Assembly: GCA_028817755.1 (NCBI GenBank)
Contig: JAPPPA010000314.1
Span: 1 to 5,956, forward strand
Length of the DNA: 5,956 nt
Direction: 5' to 3'
Origin: Gammaproteobacteria bacterium
GTDB taxonomy: Bacteria; Pseudomonadota; Gammaproteobacteria; JAPPPA01
Shown here in pieces: positions 1 through 5,956 of the stretch; the stretch's first letter is position 1; each line of letters starts with the position of its first letter. Position numbers and translations under genes: made by a program. The notes beneath the pieces are model-generated. The model was not told the origin of the DNA, ran no database searches, and was given only the letters and a program-made list of their open reading frames with translations.

Positions 1-7
1 CGGCGTG

Positions 8-874
8 TTAATCAGCGGTGAAAAACTGACACTCGGTCAGGCTACTAAACCAAGTATTCAAGGCGCTAATGAGCGTGAACTCTGGGTTTTTGCTGTATTT
101 CTTAATCGACTCTAGGTCGGTTAGCGGCACTCCATAGAAGCGCTCCATCACCAACACCTTAGGCGTGCAGAACTCTTTATAAAGCTGCGGCACGCAACAC
201 ATTTGGTTGTGGGTGTCTTTGAGGAATTTGTCGAACATCTCGATATTGGCGGCCTCTTTTAGGAAGTCACACTCTTCAAGCATGGTGGCTTGAATATCGC
301 CAATGATGTCGCCTAATGACGCGCGTGAAATGGTTGGAGTGATCTTTTCGATCACACGCATGGCCACGTAGAGGAAGTTAAAGTCGGTCAGCAGAATGTT
401 CTGCACACCCGGCTTTTGGACTTTGATTACGACATCTTCACCCGTGAGCAGACGCGCTGAATGCACTTGTGCGATAGACGCTGAAGCAAGCGGCTCTTTG
501 TCGATATGGGCGAAAATTTGATCGAGCGGGCGGTCATATTCCTGCTCTAACACTTTTTCGATAATACCCCAGTCCAGTGATTTAACACTGTCTAGACAGC
601 CTTCGAATTCACGTACGTATTCAATCGGGAATAGCGATGGTGAGCTGGCAATAAATTGGCCCAGCTTGATGTAGGTCGCACCTAATCGTTCGAAGGTTTG
701 GCGCAACAGCTTTGGCACTGGTGGGCGGTCGCCACGCAGCCAATCAACGCCGGTTACGCCTAATACGCCAGCGGTTTGACCAACACGTGCTGCCGAAGCA
801 ACGCCATCGCGCGCCAAGCCAAAAGCTTTGTTATTAGTTACTTTTTCAAATACAGAGGAGAGTGGGTTCGCCAT
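8..874 (-). CDS. ABC1/UbiB-family atypical kinase, frame stopped at the catalytic loop (possible pseudogene)
   Basis: The product resembles the ABC1/ADCK/UbiB protein-kinase-like family, whose members act as ATPases supporting ubiquinone biosynthesis or lipid handling at the inner membrane. Family motifs appear in order: the KxGQ motif (KLGQ, residues 70-73), the Ala-rich nucleotide loop ASASIAQVH (130-138), the VVIK lysine (K151), the ExD motif in EECDF (200-204), and MERFYGVPL (243-251) before the catalytic loop. The frame ends in FFTAD followed by TAA. The next in-frame codons, CAC GCC G, read His-Ala and then probably Gly, as expected for the usual HADxHxGN loop, so the stop sits inside that loop. 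The DFG-like aspartate and the rest of the C-lobe are absent from the frame. The ATG start is preceded by AGGG at 8-nt spacing. The N-terminus differs from E. coli UbiB, so this looks like a paralogous subfamily. Whether the stop is a real mutation or a sequence error cannot be decided, because the window ends seven bases later. Confidence 0.82.
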   Translation of the reverse strand: MANPLSSVFEKVTNNKAFGLARDGVASAARVGQTAGVLGVTGVDWLRGDRPPVPKLLRQTFERLGATYIKLGQFIASSPSLFPIEYVREFEGCLDSVKSLDWGIIEKVLEQEYDRPLDQIFAHIDKEPLASASIAQVHSARLLTGEDVVIKVQKPGVQNILLTDFNFLYVAMRVIEKITPTISRASLGDIIGDIQATMLEECDFLKEAANIEMFDKFLKDTHNQMCCVPQLYKEFCTPKVLVMERFYGVPLTDLESIKKYSKNPEFTLISALNTWFSSLTECQFFTAD

Positions 875-882
875 TTGCGCTG

Positions 883-886
883 CCCT
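883..886 (-). promoter_or_regulatory. Ribosome binding site of the UbiB-like kinase gene
   Basis: AGGG lies 8 nt upstream of the ATG at 874 on the minus strand. It supports that start. It is also a clearer Shine-Dalgarno match than any at the recG, ubiC or ubiA starts, in keeping with independent translation of this gene. Confidence 0.5.
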
Positions 887-903
887 AATAATCTTTACGT
901 TAA

Positions 904-929
904 GTGCATTGTACTAAATTTGTGCATTG
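904..929. repeat. Direct repeat of an 8-bp half-site (gtgcattg, two copies)
   Basis: The octamer gtgcattg occurs at 904-911 and again at 922-929 on the plus strand, 18 bp start to start. The second copy is part of the palindrome at 919-935, and the first overlaps the candidate -10 box. The arrangement fits a full operator plus an extra half-site across one promoter. Chance repetition of an octamer at this distance is unlikely but not excluded. Confidence 0.4.
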
Positions 930-936
930 CACAAAA
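908..936 (-). promoter_or_regulatory. Candidate sigma70 promoter of the UbiB-like kinase gene
   Basis: On the minus strand a good -10 box, TACAAT (908-913), has one mismatch to TATAAT. The -35 is weak: TTGTGC (929-934) at 15-bp spacing or TTTTGT (931-936) at 17 bp. Transcription would start near 901, giving a leader of about 27 nt that contains the AGGG ribosome binding site. A weak -35 overlapped by a palindrome suggests a regulated promoter. This is inferred from sequence only. Confidence 0.4.
919..935. promoter_or_regulatory. Perfect 17-bp palindrome, operator-like
   Basis: On the plus strand, tttgtgca - t - tgcacaaa forms two perfect 8-bp arms around a single central base. The symmetry continues outside as two more A/T pairs after one mismatch (916-917 with 937-938). 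It lies in the only sizeable non-coding gap around ubiA and overlaps the -35 and spacer of the candidate kinase promoter, where a dimeric repressor would be expected to bind. It is not the CRP consensus (TGTGA-N6-TCACA), and I do not recognise the cognate regulator. Followed by only three T residues and low in GC, it is a poor intrinsic terminator. Confidence 0.5.
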
Positions 937-959
937 TTGCTGTTTTGCCACTTGGCTTC

Positions 960-1814
960 CTACAGCAGGCCAAGCACCAAACCCGCAAACACAACCGCGC
1001 CGAAATGGTTGTTATTTAAGAAGGCCTTAAAGCACAAATCGCGGTCGCGATCTTTTAGTAGATATTGCTGGTAGACAGCGAGCAAGGCCGCTAACAGAAT
1101 AGACAGAAAGAACCATTCATTCATGTCTTGAATTTGACCCACCAAAAACAGCAGCACTAAGGTGGCAAGCTGCAGCAGGCCAATCGCAAGCTTGTCGAAG
1201 CGGCCAAATAAGATAGCGGTAGATTTAATGCCCGCTTTCAAATCATCGGCACGATCGACCATGGCATACATGGTGTCGTAAGCCACCGTCCAAACCAGAG
1301 TGATACCAAACATCAGCCAAGTGATCGGCGGTAACTCGCCGGTTTGCGCGGCAAAGGCCATAGGCGTAGCCCAACCAAACGCTGCACCGAGCACAAACTG
1401 CGGCAAATGCGTGACGCGCTTAGTGAACGGATAAATCGCAGCCAAAGCCATACCCACAAACGAAAGCTGGATGGTGAGCCAGTTTTGCGTGAGCACTAAG
1501 GCAAAGGCGATCAAACCCAGTACAGCAAATAAAGCGAGAGCTTGCTTGGCGCTGACTTCGCCAGTAGCAAGCGGGCGGTGTTTGGTGCGTTCTACTTGGC
1601 CATCAAAATCACGGTCGGCGTAATCGTTAATCACACAACCGGCAGCACGCATGAGCAAGACGCCCAACACAAAAACGATAAGCACATCGATTTTTGGCGG
1701 GCCGCCAGCCGCCACCCACAAGGCCCAAAGCGTTGGCCAAAGCAGCAAAAAATTACCAATAGGACGGTCTAACCGCATTAAGCGGATATAGGGGTTTTGC
1801 TTCCAACTACTCAT
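960..1814 (-). CDS. ubiA: 4-hydroxybenzoate polyprenyltransferase UbiA
   Basis: This integral inner-membrane prenyltransferase attaches the polyprenyl tail to 4-hydroxybenzoate, the second step of ubiquinone synthesis and the one after UbiC. Its 284 residues match the family length (E. coli about 290). The first Asp-rich motif is NDYADRDFD (residues 63-71) and the second is YDTMYAMVDRADD (179-191). Both bind Mg2+ and the prenyl diphosphate in this family. The following KSTAILFG (197-204) is also a UbiA signature. Hydrophobic stretches at roughly 20-38, 43-63, 92-110, 112-130, 138-156, 161-180, 209-227, 234-252 and 266-284 give about nine membrane helices. The ATG start lies two codons after the ubiC stop in the same reading frame and has no visible Shine-Dalgarno, so translation probably depends on ribosomes finishing ubiC. 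The stop is TAG. Confidence 0.96.
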   Translation of the reverse strand: MSSWKQNPYIRLMRLDRPIGNFLLLWPTLWALWVAAGGPPKIDVLIVFVLGVLLMRAAGCVINDYADRDFDGQVERTKHRPLATGEVSAKQALALFAVLGLIAFALVLTQNWLTIQLSFVGMALAAIYPFTKRVTHLPQFVLGAAFGWATPMAFAAQTGELPPITWLMFGITLVWTVAYDTMYAMVDRADDLKAGIKSTAILFGRFDKLAIGLLQLATLVLLFLVGQIQDMNEWFFLSILLAALLAVYQQYLLKDRDRDLCFKAFLNNNHFGAVVFAGLVLGLL

Positions 1815-1820
1815 GAAGCG

Positions 1821-2387
1821 CTATCGCCAGCCGGGGAGGAAAAATTCAGACACGAGTATAGGCTTTTTCGCCAAATAGAAGGCCGAACGGCGACCCCAGA
1901 TATATTCAGGCGCGGCGATACCCGTCACGGCGTTATCCCAAAGCAAGTCACCGGGATGCAGACAGGTCAGCTCGACCGGGCCACGCACGATGGTTGGATC
2001 ACCAAATAAGGCAGCACCTAAGGGCTTGGTGCCAAGCTGCAGCAAATGGCGGTATTTGCCATGTACCGAGGCCAGCGGAATCACGGTATGCGCAAACACC
2101 AGCGGTGCGTTGTCGGCATACAGCTTCACTTCACGCACAATCGCACCCGCAGCACGGTGCATTTTCAGCATTTGCGCTTCTTCAGGACTGGGGCGGCCAT
2201 TGTGTTGCGCTAGCAATTCGACCTTAAAGGCTTGCTGCGCTTGCTCTTTAACCCGCGCAGTCAAAGAACCACGATCTAGCAAACGTTCCCACACGTCGGC
2301 ATCAATATCGTTACGCCAACGCAAGCGCGCCTGGCGCGGCGTGTGCCAACGTAAACCTAAAGGATGATTGAGGGGCTCTACGGACAA
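1821..2387 (-). CDS. ubiC: Chorismate pyruvate-lyase UbiC
   Basis: This cytoplasmic enzyme cleaves chorismate to 4-hydroxybenzoate and pyruvate, the first committed step of ubiquinone synthesis. It supplies the substrate of UbiA, encoded next. Aligned from memory with E. coli UbiC (165 residues), it keeps the product-binding arginine in VREVKLYAD (R85), LGTKPLGAALF (118-128), WGRRSAFYL (164-172) and the late acid in LVSEFFLP (E181). The start is TTG at 2387. The recG stop TAA is in the same frame only one codon upstream, and no ATG occurs before residue 73, so TTG is the only start that keeps the N-terminal region. A weak GGA lies 6 nt upstream, inside the end of recG. At 188 residues it is slightly longer than E. 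coli UbiC, mostly at the N-terminus. A GTG near residue 32 (ADVWERL) is a less likely alternative start. Confidence 0.93.
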   Translation of the reverse strand: MSVEPLNHPLGLRWHTPRQARLRWRNDIDADVWERLLDRGSLTARVKEQAQQAFKVELLAQHNGRPSPEEAQMLKMHRAAGAIVREVKLYADNAPLVFAHTVIPLASVHGKYRHLLQLGTKPLGAALFGDPTIVRGPVELTCLHPGDLLWDNAVTGIAAPEYIWGRRSAFYLAKKPILVSEFFLPGWR

Positions 2388-2390
2388 GCG

Positions 2391-4478
2391 TTATCCAACG
2401 TCTGCATATTGGGTTTTGCTTCCCATCCAGCGCACGACCAAATTCGCCGCGGCATCGGGTTGCTGATGCAACAATTCTAACGCTAAGTCTTTCACCACGG
2501 GCAGCCAATGGCGATCGCGCTCTAGGTCGGCGACTTTATAATTCAGTTCGCCGGATTGTTTTGTACCCATCAACTCGCCCGGCCCGCGAATTTTCAAATC
2601 CGCCTCGGCGATTTTGAAACCGTCGGTGGTATCGCGCATGGTATTCAGGCGCGTTTTAGCGTTTTCCGAAAGCGGTGGTTGATAAGTGAGTACGCAATGT
2701 GACTGGCGCGAACCTCGGCCAACGCGACCACGTAACTGATGCAGTTGCGCCAAACCTAGGCGCTCTGCATTCTCAATAATCATTAAACTGGCGTTGGGCA
2801 CATCGACGCCGACTTCGACCACAGTCGTGGCGACGAGCAAGTCCAACTCGGCGTTTTTGAACGCCTTCATTACCATTTCTTTTTGATCCGCTTTTAAGCG
2901 CCCGTGCACCAAGCCAACACGCACATTTGGCAAATGCTCGGCCAGCCATTCGGCAGTATCTTCAGCGGCCTCGGCTTGCAGCGCTTCAGACTCTTCCACC
3001 AAGGTACAAACCCAATAAGCTTGCTCACCAGCAGCGCAGGCCGCGCCAATGCGCTCGGCCAATTCAGGGCGCCGCTCGTTCGACATCACCACGGTTTTAA
3101 TCGGCTGACGCCCCGGCGGCAATTCATCAATCACCGAATAGTCTAAGTCAGCGTAGCCGGTCATCGCTAGCGTTCGCGGAATCGGTGTCGCCGTCATAAT
3201 AATTTGGTGCGGCATGCGACCGTCGCTACGTTTATCACGCAAGGCCAAACGCTGGTGTACGCCGAAACGATGTTGCTCATCGATAATCGCGACGGCCGGT
3301 TTTTCAAACTGCATATCCGCCTGAAACAAGGCGTGCGTGCCGATCACCATCGGCGCGCTAAACGCGGCTTCACGATCAGCCTTTTTACTACGCCCACGCA
3401 ACAAAACCGGCTCAATGCCCAATGGCGAAAACCATTTTTGGAAATTCAGCCAATGCTGCTCGGCCAGCAATTCCGTCGGCGCCATCATTAAGGCTTGTTC
3501 GCCATTAGCGATAGCTTGCAAAGCAGCTAACGCCGCAACCACGGTTTTACCCGAGCCCACATCACCTTGCACCAAACGCATAGCGGGTTGTTCTTGCTGC
3601 AAATCTTTTTCGATAGCGGCAACGACTTTGTTTTGGGCGTTAGTGAGCTCAAAACCCAAGCCCGCTAAGAACTTAACTTTAACCGCTTCATCTAGCTTTA
3701 ACGCCAAACCAAGCTGCGAACGGGTTGCCGCCCGACGTTGCTGCATAGAAACCGCGTGAGCCAGCAACTCATCAAAGGCGAGGCGCTGCTGCCAAGCCGT
3801 GTCACCTTCTAATAAACGCCGTTGCGACACATCGGGCGGCGGCCGGTGCAAATTTAATAGTGCATCGACTAAAGAGCATGGCGGCGCCTGCTTACGCACC
3901 TCAACGGGCAGTGGGTCTTGCAGTAACGCAGGCTGTTGCTGCAATTCATCCAGCAACCCAACAATCAAACTACGCAGCTTGTTCTGACTTAAGCCTTCTG
4001 TGGCGGGATACACCGGCGTCAGACTTTCTTCTAAAGCTGCCGGTTGCTCGCTATTAACGCTGCGCACTTCGGGGTGAATCATTTCAAAGCCGACGGCGCT
4101 GCGCCGGACTTCACCAAACACCCGAATCACTTTGCCCTTGGGTAAATTCTCTTGCTGCGCTTTGCTAAAACGGAAATAACGCAGCATCAAGCGCATGCCA
4201 GTGCCGTCACTAATTTGCACAAGCAACATGCGGCGTTTACGGATGGTGATTTCGGTATGCAGGATTTCACCCTGCACCACGCAACTGTCGCCCGGCTGCA
4301 GCGCGCCGATAGGCGTTATACGCGTGCGATCTTGCCAACGCAGCGGCAGGTGCAAGAGCAAATCAAAGGCCGTTTTCATGCCGAGCTTTTCTAGCTTGGC
4401 AGCAATACTCGGCCCCACGCCCTTTAGCGTGGCTATAGGGCGCTCATGAAACGGCTTTGGCGGAAAGGCTTTTTTCAA
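2391..4478 (-). CDS. recG: ATP-dependent DNA helicase RecG
   Basis: This branched-DNA translocase remodels stalled replication forks, Holliday junctions and R-loops. Its 695 residues match E. coli RecG (693) end to end. The N-terminal helical part starts with GVGPSIAAKLEKLG (20-33). An OB-fold wedge domain follows (about 55-150, including MLLVQISDGTG and EMIHPE). The RecA-like helicase lobes carry Walker A GDVGSGKT (305-312), the DEQH box (400-403), TAT (429-431), HGRLKADQKE (525-534) and motif VI QLRGRVGRG (581-589). The RecG-specific region contains DGFKIAEADLKIRGPGELMGTKQSG in pieces between 619 and 643. The start is TTG: the ridA stop TAA is in the same frame three codons upstream and the first ATG is residue 34, inside the conserved region. 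No strong Shine-Dalgarno is visible. With the 6-bp gap after ridA, this suggests coupled, low-level translation. Confidence 0.97.
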   Translation of the reverse strand: MKKAFPPKPFHERPIATLKGVGPSIAAKLEKLGMKTAFDLLLHLPLRWQDRTRITPIGALQPGDSCVVQGEILHTEITIRKRRMLLVQISDGTGMRLMLRYFRFSKAQQENLPKGKVIRVFGEVRRSAVGFEMIHPEVRSVNSEQPAALEESLTPVYPATEGLSQNKLRSLIVGLLDELQQQPALLQDPLPVEVRKQAPPCSLVDALLNLHRPPPDVSQRRLLEGDTAWQQRLAFDELLAHAVSMQQRRAATRSQLGLALKLDEAVKVKFLAGLGFELTNAQNKVVAAIEKDLQQEQPAMRLVQGDVGSGKTVVAALAALQAIANGEQALMMAPTELLAEQHWLNFQKWFSPLGIEPVLLRGRSKKADREAAFSAPMVIGTHALFQADMQFEKPAVAIIDEQHRFGVHQRLALRDKRSDGRMPHQIIMTATPIPRTLAMTGYADLDYSVIDELPPGRQPIKTVVMSNERRPELAERIGAACAAGEQAYWVCTLVEESEALQAEAAEDTAEWLAEHLPNVRVGLVHGRLKADQKEMVMKAFKNAELDLLVATTVVEVGVDVPNASLMIIENAERLGLAQLHQLRGRVGRGSRQSHCVLTYQPPLSENAKTRLNTMRDTTDGFKIAEADLKIRGPGELMGTKQSGELNYKVADLERDRHWLPVVKDLALELLHQQPDAAANLVVRWMGSKTQYADVG

Positions 4479-4484
4479 CGGGGC

Positions 4485-4865
4485 TTATGAAAGCTCTAAA
4501 ACGGCATCCATTTCTACTTCGGCGCCCTTGGGCAGACCTGCCACTTCAACGGCGGCGCGTGCAGGATAGGGCTGCTCGAAATACTCCGCCATAATTTCGT
4601 TCACGGTAGCGAAGTTACCCAAGTCGGTTAAAAAGATATTGAGTTTTGCGATATCTGCCAAAGAACCGCCGGCGGCCTCTGCCACCGCAGTCAGGTTTTC
4701 AAATACCCGACGCACGCTGTTTTCAAAGCCATCAACCAATTCCATCGTCGCTGGGTCTAGCGGGATCTGACCGCTCATATAAACGGTGTTATTTACACGC
4801 ACAGCTTGTGAATAGGTACCGATGGCGGCAGGGGCTTTGTCGGTTTGAATAATGACGCGGCTCAT
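4485..4865 (-). CDS. ridA: RidA-family enamine/imine deaminase
   Basis: This small cytoplasmic YjgF/YER057c/UK114 protein, normally a trimer, hydrolyses reactive 2-aminoacrylate and related enamines/imines formed by PLP enzymes. At 126 residues it is the usual family size (E. coli 128). Signature segments are APAAIGTYSQAV (11-22), YMSGQIPLDP (29-38), NLTAVAEAAG (57-66), FATVNEIMAEYF (85-96) and PARAAVEVAGLPKGAEVEMDA (101-121, split here as PARAAVEV then LPKGAEVEMD). R103 corresponds to the catalytic carboxylate-binding arginine of E. coli RidA (R105) and E118 to its late glutamate, so the protein is predicted to be active rather than a non-catalytic Rid paralog. The ATG start has GAGAG 6 nt upstream. 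It sits between spoT (56-bp gap) and recG (6 bp), a neighbourhood common in gammaproteobacteria. Confidence 0.95.
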   Translation of the reverse strand: MSRVIIQTDKAPAAIGTYSQAVRVNNTVYMSGQIPLDPATMELVDGFENSVRRVFENLTAVAEAAGGSLADIAKLNIFLTDLGNFATVNEIMAEYFEQPYPARAAVEVAGLPKGAEVEMDAVLELS

Positions 4866-4870
4866 TGAAA

Positions 4871-4876
4871 TCTCTC
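4871..4876 (-). promoter_or_regulatory. Ribosome binding site of ridA
   Basis: The minus strand reads GAGAGA, ending 5 nt before the ATG at 4865. It is the last recognisable Shine-Dalgarno before the tightly packed ridA-recG-ubiC-ubiA run, so it may be the main ribosome entry site for that run. Confidence 0.5.
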
Positions 4877-4921
4877 GAACGTAAAAACGCTGAGTTTACC
4901 AAGCCGAAGGGCGGTTTCGCC

Positions 4922-5956
4922 TTAACCTTTTACGCGAGTAACGCGTTTTACTTGTGTGGTGCTGCGAATGTTACGGAAGACTTCGGCCAAGTGGCGGCGG
5001 TTATGCACACGGATGGTAAAGCGCAAGGATGAACGGCCACGCTCGCGGTCAATAATCTGAACGTTTTCGATGTCGCCAGAGGCTGCCGCAATAGCCGCGG
5101 CAACACGCCCCAGCACGCCACGCTGATTAGATACCTGGACATCAACCGGCACAGCAAAATCAAGGCTGTTATCTTCGTCCCAATCGACCTCTACCCAGCG
5201 CTCAGGCTGGTCTTCCACACCGGTTAAAGTGCGACATTGCGCGTGGTGAATCACCACACCACGGCCAGAACTAAGATAGCCGACGATAGGGTCGCCAGGC
5301 ACAGGGTGGCAACATTTGCCGGTTTGCACCGCCAAGCCCTCGGAGCCTTTAATCATTAACGGCTTGCTATTGTCGGTTTTTACACGGCGACGGAACACAT
5401 CAGCAAGGTTTAAGCGTGAGCGACGGCCCGCTTCTTGGTCTGCACTGAGTTGGTCGGCTAGGCGCTTCGCCACTAACGGCGCTAAACGGCGACCCAAGCC
5501 AATGTCGATATACAAATCATCCGGCGTGCCCAGTTGCCATTCTTTAAGCAAGTGCTCCATCGGCTCATTTACGGTCGTCAATTTATGGCCGTGCGTGCCC
5601 AATGCGTTTTGCAGCATTTGCCTGCCCATACGCGCGGCATCTTCAGCATGCAATGTTTTTTGGTAATGGCGAATTGCCGTACGCGCCTTGCCAGTAACCA
5701 CAAAATTGAGCCACGCTGGTTCTGGGTGAGCATTCGGGTCGGTTAGCAGCTCTATTCGCTGGCCTGACTTCAGCACCGTTCTTAACAACACGCGTTTGCC
5801 GTCGACACGTGCACCGTATACCCGATTACCGAGGTCGGTATGCACAGTAAAAGCGAAATCCACCACCGTGGCGCCACGGGGCAAACGATAAACGTCGCCT
5901 TTCGGGCTAAACACATACACCTCCTCGGGGAAGAGGGCGATATTGACGTTATCCAT
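4922..5956 (-). CDS. spoT: SpoT, C-terminal half (bifunctional (p)ppGpp hydrolase/synthetase), cut by the window edge
   Basis: SpoT makes and mainly degrades the alarmone (p)ppGpp during the stringent response. Only the regulatory C-terminal 344 residues are present. The TGS domain runs from about 8 to 72 (LFPEEVYVFSPKGDVYRLP, then VDFAFTVHTDLG). It is followed by AWLNFVVTGKARTAIR (81-96) and a helical region. Next is the conserved Cys-containing segment GKCCHPVPGDPIVGYLS (213-229) with VIHHAQC (235-241). A terminal ACT domain covers about 268-344 (VQVSNQRGVLGRVAAAIA, then ending VKRVTRVKG). The first codon in the window is ATG, but by alignment with E. coli and Pseudomonas SpoT it is an internal position just before the TGS domain. 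The HD hydrolase and synthetase domains must lie to the right, so this is not a separate short gene. The stop is TAA. RelA is less likely than SpoT given the ridA-recG neighbours and the direct match to SpoT sequences. Confidence 0.94.
   Translation of the reverse strand: MDNVNIALFPEEVYVFSPKGDVYRLPRGATVVDFAFTVHTDLGNRVYGARVDGKRVLLRTVLKSGQRIELLTDPNAHPEPAWLNFVVTGKARTAIRHYQKTLHAEDAARMGRQMLQNALGTHGHKLTTVNEPMEHLLKEWQLGTPDDLYIDIGLGRRLAPLVAKRLADQLSADQEAGRRSRLNLADVFRRRVKTDNSKPLMIKGSEGLAVQTGKCCHPVPGDPIVGYLSSGRGVVIHHAQCRTLTGVEDQPERWVEVDWDEDNSLDFAVPVDVQVSNQRGVLGRVAAAIAAASGDIENVQIIDRERGRSSLRFTIRVHNRRHLAEVFRNIRSTTQVKRVTRVKG

Noticed and set aside
8..10. TAA in the kinase read as recoded or as a reassigned stop
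   Set aside because: spoT, ridA and recG in this window all end in TAA at their expected C-termini, so TAA is a normal stop here. TAA is not the codon used for selenocysteine or pyrrolysine.
919..938. Palindrome considered as a terminator of ubiA
   Set aside because: The stem is AT-rich and only 7-8 bp, the loop would be 1-3 nt and only three T residues follow. Overlap with a promoter fits an operator better.
776..1030. 84-codon plus-strand frame spanning the kinase-ubiA gap
   Set aside because: It overlaps the starts and ends of two convincing genes on the other strand, shows no recognisable protein features and lacks a clear ribosome binding site.
1833..1844. Strong Shine-Dalgarno-like tract ggggaggaaaaa on the plus strand
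   Set aside because: No start codon with a sensible reading frame follows at proper spacing. It is simply the complement of the ubiC 3' coding end.
3337..3759. 140-codon open frame on the plus strand opposite recG
   Set aside because: It lies wholly antisense to conserved helicase sequence, its translation is rich in Ala/Ser/Cys/Arg with no recognisable domain, and it is best explained as a codon-bias shadow of recG.
4894..4924. Small imperfect hairpin after the spoT stop (AAGGCG ... CGCCCTT with a bulge)
   Set aside because: The stem is short and bulged and is not followed by a T tract, so a terminator is not supported. The 56-bp spoT-ridA gap also lacks a convincing promoter, and readthrough into ridA is plausible.
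5316..5666. 116-codon open frame on the plus strand opposite spoT
   Set aside because: It is antisense to the conserved Cys-containing and helical parts of SpoT, has a low-complexity composition and no independent expression signal.
5954..5956. ATG at the right edge as a true start of a short TGS-ACT protein
   Set aside because: Alignment with known SpoT places it at an internal position just before the TGS domain, so the gene is most simply cut by the window edge.

Overview
The window is a minus-strand block of housekeeping genes from a gammaproteobacterium. Three things point there: the spoT-ridA-recG order, a chorismate pyruvate-lyase (UbiC) paired with UbiA, which indicates proteobacterial ubiquinone synthesis, and protein sequences that align closely from memory with E. 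coli and Pseudomonas-type SpoT, RecG, RidA and UbiA. I cannot fix a genus. A marine or Cellvibrio-like gammaproteobacterium is only a guess. Base composition looks moderate, near 50% GC by eye.

In transcription order (right to left) the layout is as follows. The C-terminal half of spoT (TGS, Cys-containing region, ACT) runs in from the right edge, with its HD and synthetase domains outside the window. A 56-bp gap follows. Next comes a tight run ridA - recG - ubiC - ubiA, with gaps of only 6, 3 and 6 bp. An 85-bp intergenic region then carries a 17-bp perfect palindrome and a plausible promoter. The last gene is an ABC1/UbiB-family atypical kinase whose reading frame stops at the catalytic loop, right at the left edge of the window. 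No stretch over 300 bp lacks a gene. I see no tRNA, rRNA, mobile element or CRISPR array.

The genes fall into a stress/maintenance part (ppGpp metabolism by SpoT, enamine/imine detoxification by RidA, fork rescue by RecG) and a ubiquinone part. UbiC makes 4-hydroxybenzoate, UbiA prenylates it in the membrane, and the UbiB-like kinase may support later quinone or lipid steps. ridA, recG, ubiC and ubiA all lie in one reading frame, separated only by a stop codon plus one or two codons. recG and ubiC use TTG starts, which suggests translation by termination-reinitiation.

I found no new multi-gene system. The points worth a second look are the stop codon inside the kinase catalytic motif, the palindromic operator-like element in front of that kinase gene, and the unusual in-frame junctions of the operon.
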